DNA of 6,561 nucleotides from an uncultured Collinsella sp. (GCA_959028445.1 CAUFRY010000059.1:1-6561); one strand, 5' to 3'; positions 1-6,561 are shown, counted from the first letter of the stretch. Numbers and translations are program-made. Notes: a model not told the origin generated them from the letters alone.

Positions 1-96
1 GCTGCGGAAACGCGGGGTCCGTTCAGGCTGTTGCGTTGAGATTGAAAATCAACCTCTCCATACCCCTCTACAAAAACCTGTACCTTTTTGTGCAAC

Positions 97-124
97 AAAA
101 AAAGCCGCTCAACCAGCGGCTTTT
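97..124. terminator. Bidirectional intrinsic terminator
   Basis: A perfect 6-bp stem (GCCGCT at 104-109, AGCGGC at 115-120) encloses a 5-nt loop. It is flanked by seven A on the left (97-103) and by TTTTCTTATTT on the right, so each strand shows a hairpin followed by a U tract. The flanking A/T runs can lengthen the stem by four pairs. It lies 3' of thrS on the minus strand, beyond a stronger terminator. It could also end a plus-strand gene entering from the left edge, in a convergent arrangement. No such gene can be confirmed here. Confidence 0.8.
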
Positions 125-138
125 CTTATTTCGGCATG

Positions 139-173
139 AAAAAGGCGACCGTCCTTTGTGGACGGTCGCCTTT
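139..173 (-). terminator. thrS: Intrinsic terminator of thrS
   Basis: A perfect 11-bp stem (144-154 with 160-170) has a 5-nt loop. Read on the minus strand it is followed by five T (complement of 139-143). It begins 22 nt past the thrS stop codon, the normal place for a Rho-independent terminator. The T tract on the plus strand is only three long, so its main direction is minus. Confidence 0.92.
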
Positions 174-195
174 GTTAATTGTTGTGTTGCTTGCC

Positions 196-1959
<1,764 letters not shown>

Positions 1960-1985
1960 GGGTATGTTTTCTCCTCTCGGATGCC

Positions 1986-2030
1986 TGATGCAAGTGCGCG
2001 CGATGCGCTCGGCGTTTTTGACTTGCATCA
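1986..2030 (-). repeat. 10-bp inverted repeat in the thrS leader/promoter
   Basis: TGATGCAAGT (1986-1995) and ACTTGCATCA (2021-2030) are perfect reverse complements, 25 nt apart. The distal arm touches the last base of the TATAAT box, and the proximal arm ends 10 nt before the GAGGAG ribosome site of thrS. It could be a split protein operator over the transcription start. If transcription starts further upstream, it could instead be an mRNA hairpin next to the ribosome site. The symmetry is seen; either role is inference. Confidence 0.5.
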
Positions 2031-2057
2031 TTATAGGCAGGTTGCCTTGGTATACAA
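2030..2057 (-). promoter_or_regulatory. Candidate sigma-70-type promoter of thrS
   Basis: On the minus strand a perfect TATAAT (2030-2035) lies 16 bp from a weak -35 box TTGTAT (2052-2057). The predicted start near 2023 would give a 5' leader of about 65 nt to the thrS ATG. The box directly follows the GC-rich hairpin at 2059-2089, so thrS probably has its own promoter rather than depending on the upstream zinc-ribbon gene. The poor -35 limits confidence. Confidence 0.55.
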
Positions 2058-2058
2058 G

Positions 2059-2089
2059 CGCCCGCCGCACCTTAATGGCACGGCGGGCG
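2059..2089. terminator. GC-rich intergenic hairpin, possible terminator
   Basis: A perfect 9-bp stem (CGCCCGCCG at 2059-2067, CGGCGGGCG at 2081-2089) has a 13-nt loop. The run ATTTT follows on the plus strand, whereas the minus strand lacks a U tract. By position it separates the minus-strand zinc-ribbon gene from the thrS promoter. By sequence it would work better against plus-strand (antisense) transcription. The stem is clear; its function is uncertain. Confidence 0.4.
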
Positions 2090-2094
2090 ATTTT

Positions 2095-2222
2095 CTACGC
2101 ATGCTTCATCGTGTGGGGGCGAGGCTGCGGGGCGCGCGTGGTTTGCGGCGTGCCCGTGGCGCGGGGCGGTTGCGCGGGATGCGCGGTGCCCGTGGCTTGC
2201 GGCCGGCCCGGCGATGGATGCG
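2095..2222. other. GC-rich low-complexity spacer
   Basis: This 128-bp stretch between the zinc-ribbon stop codon and the hairpin at 2059-2089 is very G-rich on the plus strand and made of short related units. GTGCCCGTGGC occurs twice (2150-2160 and 2186-2196, period 36), with TTGCGG/TGCGCGG variants around it. I see no gene, promoter or U-tract terminator in it. Confidence 0.5.
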
Positions 2223-2654
2223 TTACTGGATGCGAGTTCGGCAGTAGGGGCAGACCTTCCAGTGCGCATCGAGCGGGCGATGACAGCTGGGGCAGACATT
2301 GCGAACCTGGGTATCGCACACCGGGCAGACGACGAAGTCCTTCTCGATGGGCGCGCCGCACTGCGGGCAGGTGCCGTACTGGGCAAGCTGGCGCTCGCGC
2401 AGGGCCATGTCCAGCTCCTGCTCCTCGCGGTCGGACGCGTAGGAGTGCGGACGTAGAACCAGGTAGGCGATGAGGCCCACAAACGGGATGAGGGCGATGA
2501 TGCCCCATGCCACGTAGGCGCTGGCGCCGCGGCGGCGAGCGTCGATGAACACATATACGACCGACAGCACATACAGGGCGACGATAAAGCCAACAAAGGC
2601 ATAGATGACGCCCATAAGCTGCGGCGACATGAGCTCGGAGATGTACTTGGACAT
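2223..2654 (-). CDS. Membrane-anchored double zinc-ribbon protein
   Basis: A 143-aa protein of unknown function. Two hydrophobic segments (about residues 13-37 and 47-67) are joined by a short basic turn, DARRRGAS. They resemble the small two-helix PLDc_N-type membrane module, including the ending IAYLVLRP. A charged linker (about 73-92, rich in E, R and Q) leads to four CPxC knuckles at C96/C99, C110/C113, C121/C124 and C135/C138, which form two zinc ribbons, probably cytoplasmic. The ATG at 2654 is chosen because GAAAGG lies 8 nt upstream. A more distal in-frame ATG at 2699 would add 15 residues across that site. It reads in the same direction as thrS but is separated by 263 bp and a hairpin, so co-transcription is doubtful. 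Such proteins are common and uncharacterised; a role as scaffold or sensor is only a guess. Confidence 0.88.
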   Translation of the reverse strand: MSKYISELMSPQLMGVIYAFVGFIVALYVLSVVYVFIDARRRGASAYVAWGIIALIPFVGLIAYLVLRPHSYASDREEQELDMALRERQLAQYGTCPQCGAPIEKDFVVCPVCDTQVRNVCPSCHRPLDAHWKVCPYCRTRIQ

Positions 2655-2707
2655 TACGGGTACCTTTCGGAATATTAACAGTCCGGTCAAGTTTACCACG
2701 GGGTTTG

Positions 2708-2713
2708 TTTATA
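2708..2713 (-). promoter_or_regulatory. Possible -10 box for the zinc-ribbon gene
   Basis: TATAAA on the minus strand would place a transcript start about 47 nt upstream of the ATG at 2654. No good -35 is visible 16-18 bp further upstream. The nearer TAATAT (2672-2677) would start transcription inside the ribosome site, so I consider it less likely. Confidence 0.25.
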
Positions 2714-2753
2714 TGGGACTACGGCTGGGTACGGGGCTGGCGCGGACACAAAC

Positions 2754-2810
2754 ATCTCAATCTGTAACAGTTAGGAGCGGAATCCGGGTCTAGATGTTAC
2801 AGATCGAGAT
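2754..2810. repeat. Intergenic hairpin element, copy 1
   Basis: Two 16-nt arms (2754-2769 and 2795-2810) are inverted copies of each other except for one position, A2759 opposite C2805. They are separated by a 25-nt loop. In RNA from the minus strand that position becomes a G-U pair, so the stem is uninterrupted only in that orientation. No U tract follows on either side, so it is not a normal terminator. Its core arm TCTCAATCTGTAACA recurs in copy 2. Confidence 0.85.
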
Positions 2811-2833
2811 AAACAGAGGGGCCGCCTGGCAAA

Positions 2834-2892
2834 CGTCTCAATCTGTAACATCTGGAACCCAAATCCTCATCTAATTGTTACAGATCGAGACG
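2834..2892. repeat. Intergenic hairpin element, copy 2
   Basis: Two 17-nt arms (2834-2850 and 2876-2892) have the same core sequence as copy 1, offset by 81 bp, and again a 25-nt loop. The same single A-C position (A2840 or A2841 aligned to C2886) is kept. The outer arm ends differ from copy 1 (CG...CG instead of A...T) yet stay paired. The loops have diverged but share AATCC and TCTA at the same offsets. This marks a tandem pair of one element family. Confidence 0.85.
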
Positions 2893-2913
2893 AACGGTTG
2901 CCGTAGTTGTCTT

Positions 2914-3013
2914 CAGACGAGCTTGTCGGCGTTGCCGGGTCTCCCCTCGTCTGCCGTTGGCGGGTGTTGCGGGGCTGTTCGCCGCATTGCCGCCGCACTG
3001 GGGGTGTGCGAAC
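2914..3013 (+). promoter_or_regulatory. Potentially structured leader of the oxidoreductase operon
   Basis: A perfect 8-bp inverted repeat (CAGACGAG at 2914-2921, CTCGTCTG at 2946-2953) contains a nested CGGC-GTT-GCCG hairpin (2927-2937). A second stem pairs GTTCGC (2977-2982) with GCGAAC (3008-3013), and can extend by three pairs past a bulged C. Neither stem is followed by a U tract. No convincing -35/-10 pair for the operon was found between 2893 and 3050, so the start of transcription and thus the presence of these stems in mRNA is unproven. I see no gene anywhere from 2655 to 3060. Confidence 0.35.
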
Positions 3014-3028
3014 CGTAGGATAGTCTTA

Positions 3029-3043
3029 TTGACGGCCTGTCAA
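3029..3043. promoter_or_regulatory. TTGAC-N5-GTCAA palindrome, candidate operator
   Basis: A perfect 5+5 bp dyad sits 7 bp before the ribosome site of the operon. Its size and position fit a dimeric repressor site between promoter and ribosome site. It could also form a small RNA hairpin with loop GGCCT. The regulator cannot be named from the sequence. Confidence 0.35.
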
Positions 3044-3060
3044 CTCGTCTGGGAGGCACT

Positions 3061-4518
3061 GTGACAGAAACGTTTGATATCGCGATTGTCGGCGCGGGCA
3101 TCACCGGATGCGCCATCGCGCGGCAGCTCGCGCGGTTTGACCTGTCCATTTGCGTGGTCGAGGCAGTAAACGATATCGCGCTGGGGGCTTCAAAGGCCAA
3201 CGGCGGCCTGGTGCACGCAGGCTACGATCCGGCGCCAGGCACCGTAAAGGCGCAGGTCAACGCCCGTGGTTGTGAGCTATATGGCACATGGTCTCAGGAA
3301 CTCGGCTTTTTATTCCGCCGCACCGGGTCGATGGTGCTGGGGTTTAACGACGAAGACCGCGCGCACCTGGAGAAGCTGCGCCAGAATGGCCTTGCCAACG
3401 GCGTGCCCGAGCTGTCGATTGTCGGCCCCGAGCGCATCCACGCGCTGGAGCCGCGCGCGAGTGCTAAGGCGACGTGCGCGTTGTGGTGCCCTTCGACCGG
3501 TAACGTCGACCCGTTTGAAGTGGCCATCGTCGCGCTGGAGAACGCAGTCGCCAACGGCGTGACGTTTATGCGGTCTGCGCCAGTGGAGGCCATTGATGTT
3601 GCCGGCTCGGATGACAAAGCCGCGCGCTTTACGCTGGCAACGCCCGCCGGCGACGTGCGCTGTCGCTATCTGATCAACGCCGCAGGCAACGGTGCCGCGG
3701 ACATCTCGCATATGGCCGGCGCCGAGGAGTTCCAGATGGTCTGGCGCCAGGGAAACATTGTGGTTCTGGACAAGGAACCGCGCGCGCTGATGCCGCTCTA
3801 CCCGGTGCCGACGCCGATATCGAAGGGCGTCATCGTCACGGGTACCGTGCATGGCAACACCGTGATTACCGCGACCGCCGCCGTGCGCGAGCCAGGCGAC
3901 ACGCAGACCTATGCGGACGACGTCAACGCGCTGCTGGACGGTGCGCGCAAGCTGGTGCCCGACCTGGATACGCGCCGCGTGGTGCGCGCATTTGCCGGCG
4001 GGCGTCCGGTCATTCAGGGTACGAACGACTTCTTTATTGGACAGTCGGCCGTGGTGCCGGGGCTGTTCCAGGCGGCGGGCATTCAGTCGCCGGGCGTGGC
4101 GAGCGCGCCGGCCATTGCCGAGCGCATGGAGCTTGTGATGCGTGAGGCGGGCGTGGAGTTGCACGAGCGGACGGACTGGAACCCAATTCGCCGCGCGCCG
4201 GACGACTTTGACCGCGCACCGCTGGCGCGCAAGGAGGAGCTGATCGAGTCCGATCCTGCGTGGGGACAGATTGTCTGCCGCTGCGAGACGGTGCCCGAGG
4301 CCGAGATTGTGGCCGCGATCCGACGCCGCCCGGGCGCGGTTTCGGTCGAGGGCGTCAAACGCCGCTGCCGCGCGGGTATGGGCCGCTGCCAGAGCGGCTT
4401 TTGCCAGAGTCGCGTGATGGCGATTCTAGCCCGCGAGCTGGGGTGTGACCCCAGCGAGGTGCTGTTGGAGGATGCCGGATCTTGGTTGGTCGAGGGACCG
4501 CTAAAGGGGGTGCGTTAG
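3061..4518 (+). CDS. GlpA-like FAD oxidoreductase with BFD-type [2Fe-2S] domain
   Basis: A 485-aa protein of the D-amino-acid-oxidase/GlpA/LhgO fold (COG0579-like). The N-terminal Rossmann motif GAGITG (11-16) with E34 binds FAD adenosine. SKANGGLVHAGYDPAPGT (44-61) and AAGIQSPGVASAPAIA (338-353) are typical flavin-contacting stretches of this family. The C-terminal part carries CRC (C406, C408) and RAGMGRCQSGFC (C443, C448), the usual four ligands of a BFD-like [2Fe-2S] domain; C436 is an extra nearby cysteine. It probably oxidises a hydroxy-acid or polyol-phosphate substrate and passes electrons from FAD to its cluster. The start is GTG at 3061 with GGGAGG 4 nt upstream; no other start leaves the FAD motif intact. 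The next gene begins after a 1-nt gap, implying translational coupling. Glycerol 3-phosphate is the best-known substrate for the family, but L-2-hydroxyglutarate or another compound is possible. Confidence 0.9.
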   Translation: MTETFDIAIVGAGITGCAIARQLARFDLSICVVEAVNDIALGASKANGGLVHAGYDPAPGTVKAQVNARGCELYGTWSQELGFLFRRTGSMVLGFNDEDRAHLEKLRQNGLANGVPELSIVGPERIHALEPRASAKATCALWCPSTGNVDPFEVAIVALENAVANGVTFMRSAPVEAIDVAGSDDKAARFTLATPAGDVRCRYLINAAGNGAADISHMAGAEEFQMVWRQGNIVVLDKEPRALMPLYPVPTPISKGVIVTGTVHGNTVITATAAVREPGDTQTYADDVNALLDGARKLVPDLDTRRVVRAFAGGRPVIQGTNDFFIGQSAVVPGLFQAAGIQSPGVASAPAIAERMELVMREAGVELHERTDWNPIRRAPDDFDRAPLARKEELIESDPAWGQIVCRCETVPEAEIVAAIRRRPGAVSVEGVKRRCRAGMGRCQSGFCQSRVMAILARELGCDPSEVLLEDAGSWLVEGPLKGVR

Positions 4519-4519
4519 G

Positions 4520-5866
4520 ATGGCGGAATTCAAATCGAGCGCTATTGATTGCGGCGTCGTAGAAGCCGTACAAACGAAAGCTTTCGACGTGGTCGTTATC
4601 GGCGGCGGACCTGCCGGCATGGCGGCCGCGCTGGCCGCGCATAAGGCCGGAGCGCGCGTGGCCATCGTGGAGCGCGAGCAGCACCTGGGCGGAATCCTCC
4701 GCCAGTGCATCCACCCTGGCTTTGGCCTGTCGCACTTTAAACAGGAACTCACCGGTCCCGAGTACGCGCAGCGCTTTATCGACCAGGTGCACGCAACCGA
4801 CATTGCGCTGTTCCTGGGCAGCATGGTGATTGGGATCGATTCGAGCGAGGGCGCGGAAGCCGCCGCGGTCCATACCGTCACGCTCATGAGCCCCGCCGGC
4901 ATGCTGCAGCTCACCGGACGCGCGGTCGTCCTTGCCATGGGCTGCCGTGAGCGCACCCGCAGCGAGATCAAGATTCCCGGCAGCCGACCCGCCGGCGTGT
5001 TTACGGCGGGTCTGGCGCAACGATACATCAATATCGAGAACCTCAAACCCGGCTCGCGCGCCGTCATTTTGGGTTCGGGCGATATCGGGCTCATCATGGC
5101 ACGTCGCTGCACGCTCGAGGGAATTTCGATCGAGGGCGTGTACGAGCTCATGCCGTACGCCAACGGTCTGCGCCGCAATGTGAAGAACTGCCTGGACGAC
5201 TTTGGCATTCCGCTGCACCTGTCCACCACCGTCACACGCGTGATCGGGCACGACCGCGTGGAGGCCGTCGAAGTAAGCCGGGTCGACGAGCACCTGGCTC
5301 CCATTCCGGGGACCGAGCGCATTGTTCCGTGCGACACGCTACTGCTTTCGGTGGGATTGATTCCCGAGAACGAGCTTTCGGTTGCCGCAGGCGTTGAGCT
5401 TGACCCGAGCACGCGCGGCGCCGTGGTGGACCAAAGCCTGCAGACGGGCGTGCCGGGCATCTTTGCCTGTGGAAACGTGCTGCACGTGCACGACCTGGCC
5501 GACAACGTGACGACCGAGTCCGAGAGGGCTGGCGCAGCTGCAGCGGCATACGCGCTGGGGACCGGCGCGGGCACCGTTCCGGACTGGGAGCTCACTGTCT
5601 CCCCTGCCGGCATCGCGGGCTACGCGCTGCCGGGACGCATTACGACTGTGACACTCACCAGACTCAACTTCCGTGTGCGCCGACCGGTCGATGCCGCCCG
5701 CGTGAGGATCTTGGCCGACGGCGAGGAACTGTTCACCGGCAAGGTCCGCCCGTTTAAACCGAGCATAATGGAAAGCTTCCCACTGCCGGCAAAGGTGATT
5801 CAACGCGCACTCGACCTGGGTGCAAGCGAGATTGTCCTATCTGTCGATCCCGTTGAGGAGGCATAG
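4520..5866 (+). CDS. FAD/NAD(P)-binding pyridine nucleotide-disulfide-type oxidoreductase
   Basis: A 448-aa two-dinucleotide-binding oxidoreductase. The FAD site is VVVIGGGPAG (24-33) with E51. It is followed by the subfamily signature GGILRQCIHPGFG (57-69, with C63), then MGCRERTR (140-147). The second Rossmann motif GSGDIG (185-190) should bind NAD(P)H. FACGNVLHVHD (315-325) is the C-terminal flavin-binding segment. The last 90 residues form an extra C-terminal domain. About 22 residues precede the FAD motif; no in-frame start lies between the ATG at 4520 and that motif. AAAGGGGG (4503-4510) is the ribosome site. The gene starts 1 nt after its neighbour and ends 3 nt before the next. The likely role is to pass electrons between the GlpA-like partner and NAD(P) or another carrier in one complex, as in two-flavoprotein dehydrogenases (GlpAB-, opine- or cyanide-synthase-like). 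This role is inferred. Confidence 0.9.
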   Translation: MAEFKSSAIDCGVVEAVQTKAFDVVVIGGGPAGMAAALAAHKAGARVAIVEREQHLGGILRQCIHPGFGLSHFKQELTGPEYAQRFIDQVHATDIALFLGSMVIGIDSSEGAEAAAVHTVTLMSPAGMLQLTGRAVVLAMGCRERTRSEIKIPGSRPAGVFTAGLAQRYINIENLKPGSRAVILGSGDIGLIMARRCTLEGISIEGVYELMPYANGLRRNVKNCLDDFGIPLHLSTTVTRVIGHDRVEAVEVSRVDEHLAPIPGTERIVPCDTLLLSVGLIPENELSVAAGVELDPSTRGAVVDQSLQTGVPGIFACGNVLHVHDLADNVTTESERAGAAAAAYALGTGAGTVPDWELTVSPAGIAGYALPGRITTVTLTRLNFRVRRPVDAARVRILADGEELFTGKVRPFKPSIMESFPLPAKVIQRALDLGASEIVLSVDPVEEA

Positions 5867-5869
5867 CTC

Positions 5870-6280
5870 ATGAGCACGAATGCGACCGAAACGCTGCGGT
5901 TCAACTGCACCACCTGCCCATCCGAGTGCCTCCTGACCGTAGAGGTAGAGCGCGATGCCAACGGTACCGTAGCAGCTGTTCGCTCCGTGACCGGCAACAG
6001 ATGCCCGCGAGGTGATAAGTTCGCACATCAGGAGCTGACCTGCCCCATGCGCGTGCTCACCACCACCGTGGCCGTCTCCGGCGGCGACGAAGCCCTGCTC
6101 CCCGTGCGCACATCCGAAGCCATCCCGCTGGCCCTCCACGCCCAAGCCATGGACCTCATCCGAGGCCTAATCGTCAACGCCCCCATCCGCATGGGCGACG
6201 TCGTCCTCCCCGACCTCCTCAACACCAACATCAACCTAATCGCCAGCATGGACATCGACCGAGCCCAAGTAGCTAATTAG
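5870..6280 (+). CDS. DUF1667 family protein, probable Fe-S subunit
   Basis: A 136-aa protein matching DUF1667 in length and motif order. C13-x2-C16-x3-C20 (CTTCPSEC) precedes TGNRCPRGDKFA (C45). CPMRVLTTTV (58-67) and a C-terminal part with LPVRTSEAIP (77-86) and NAPIRMGDVV (103-112) follow. The C-x2-C-x3-C-x24-C spacing resembles the N-terminal [4Fe-4S] site of molybdopterin oxidoreductases, but there is no catalytic domain. The family normally follows exactly the two flavoproteins found here, so it is likely the small electron-transfer or structural subunit of that enzyme. The ATG at 5870 has GAGGAGG (5855-5861) 8 nt upstream, inside the end of the preceding gene. The last residues are read through the terminator stem at 6261-6266. 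From about codon 66 on, codon choice changes sharply to C-ending codons. Cofactor content is inferred. Confidence 0.88.
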   Translation: MSTNATETLRFNCTTCPSECLLTVEVERDANGTVAAVRSVTGNRCPRGDKFAHQELTCPMRVLTTTVAVSGGDEALLPVRTSEAIPLALHAQAMDLIRGLIVNAPIRMGDVVLPDLLNTNINLIASMDIDRAQVAN

Positions 6281-6295
6281 GGACGGGGCTCTTTT
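6261..6295 (+). terminator. Probable operon terminator overlapping the stop codon
   Basis: GAGCCC (6261-6266) pairs with GGGCTC (6286-6291), directly followed by TTTT (6292-6295). The stem is only 6 bp with a 19-nt loop, and its left arm is inside the coding sequence; the TAG stop is in the loop. A competing 8-bp pairing (6269-6276 with 6294-6301) would use part of the T tract. Position at the end of the operon supports termination. Confidence 0.5.
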
Positions 6296-6325
6296 AGCTA
6301 CCCTGCCATCCACCCTGCCCTCCTC

Positions 6326-6392
6326 AGTTGCGGTGAAATAGTTCCTGATTTCCGCCAAAACCCCGGCATCCAGGAACTATTCCACCGCAACT
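6326..6392. repeat. Long intergenic hairpin element, second type
   Basis: Two 22-nt arms (6326-6347 and 6371-6392) are inverted copies with a single discordant position, A6336 opposite C6382, and a 23-nt loop containing a small GCC/GGC stem. On the minus strand the odd position becomes a G-U pair, as in the two elements at 2754-2892. The arm sequence is unrelated to those. No U tract flanks it, so termination is not its obvious role. Confidence 0.85.
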
Positions 6393-6444
6393 ATCCTTGG
6401 AATCGGTATTTAGCTTGTGCCTACTTTAGTGTCATTTCAATACT

Positions 6445-6492
6445 ATGCCGGATTACGGGGCTGATTCGGAGACCCCCATCCATACCGGCCAT
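6445..6492. other. Imperfect GC-rich hairpin
   Basis: ATGCCGG (6445-6451) pairs with CCGGCCAT (6485-6492) with one bulged C. An inner GGGG (6457-6460) can pair with CCCC (6473-6476) around a 12-nt loop. The middle of the stem is irregular. On the plus strand TTTTC follows, so a weak terminator upstream of the right-edge promoter is possible. No gene is seen from 6281 to the window end. Confidence 0.3.
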
Positions 6493-6501
6493 TTTCAATT
6501 T

Positions 6502-6530
6502 TTGACAAGCCATCTACCTGCACTGATAAT
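6502..6530 (+). promoter_or_regulatory. Near-consensus promoter reading out of the window
   Basis: TTGACA (6502-6507, perfect -35), a spacer of exactly 17 bp, and GATAAT (6525-6530, 5 of 6 for -10). The run just upstream (6491-6501) is A/T-rich, like an UP element. Transcription would start near 6537 and run off the right edge. The gene or RNA it drives is not in the window. Confidence 0.75.
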
Positions 6531-6561
6531 TGTTCTCGGGGGAAGCGGGCACTGCGGGGCG

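Noticed and set aside
1..39. Possible 3' end of a plus-strand gene (12 codons and TGA at 37-39)
   Set aside because: The position fits a convergent gene ended by the terminator at 97-124, but 12 codons are too few to support a call.
1960..2070. 37-residue N-terminal extension of ThrRS
   Set aside because: It would read through the GAGGAG ribosome site, the TATAAT box and the 10-bp inverted repeat, and shows no TGS similarity.
1960..2222. T-box riboswitch upstream of thrS
   Set aside because: No T-box sequence of the GGTGG-N-ACC type and no classical antiterminator/terminator pair ending in a U tract was found on the minus strand.
2754..2892. Reading the tandem hairpins as a CRISPR array or as terminators
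   Set aside because: Only two units, each internally palindromic with no spacer-like unique inserts of CRISPR type, and no U tract on either strand.
3016..3021. TAGGAT as the -10 box of the oxidoreductase operon
   Set aside because: No acceptable -35 lies 16-18 bp upstream; the nearest TTGCCG (2987-2992) is 23 bp away.
3310..4164. A 284-codon minus-strand frame inside the first oxidoreductase gene
   Set aside because: It is a shadow of the coding strand: Arg/His-rich translation, no family motif, and the plus-strand frame has intact FAD and Fe-S motifs.
4355..5293. A 312-codon minus-strand frame spanning the junction of the two oxidoreductases
   Set aside because: Composition-driven shadow with no motif; both plus-strand genes are intact across it.

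Overview
The window is high-GC bacterial DNA with compact genes and strong Shine-Dalgarno sites. It looks like a high-GC Gram-positive, most plausibly a gut Coriobacteriia member such as Collinsella. That placement is inferred from codon use, gene content and the style of the intergenic hairpins; no marker gene was compared.

Left part (minus strand). Two factor-independent terminators (97-173) lie beyond the 3' end of thrS (196-1959), a threonyl-tRNA synthetase that has editing, catalytic and anticodon-binding domains but no N-terminal TGS domain. Upstream of thrS are a TATAAT promoter candidate, a 10-bp inverted repeat, and a GC-rich hairpin. Beyond these lies a small two-TM membrane protein with a double zinc ribbon (2223-2654), also on the minus strand.

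Middle (2655-3060, no gene). This divergent spacer carries two tandem, near-identical-stem hairpin elements with an 81-bp period. They are followed by a potentially structured leader and a TTGAC-N5-GTCAA palindrome just before the next operon.

Right part (plus strand). Three genes are packed with 1-nt and 3-nt gaps: a GlpA-like FAD oxidoreductase with a C-terminal BFD-type [2Fe-2S] domain (3061-4518), a pyridine-nucleotide-disulfide-type FAD/NAD(P) oxidoreductase (4520-5866), and a DUF1667 protein with four cysteines spaced like a [4Fe-4S] site (5870-6280). Together they look like one multi-subunit flavin/iron-sulfur dehydrogenase, of the type found with glycerol-3-phosphate genes in other anaerobes. 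The substrate cannot be read from the sequence.

A terminator overlaps the end of the third gene. The remaining 266 bp hold a third long hairpin element of similar design but different sequence, an imperfect hairpin, and at the right edge a near-consensus promoter (TTGACA-N17-GATAAT) reading out of the window.
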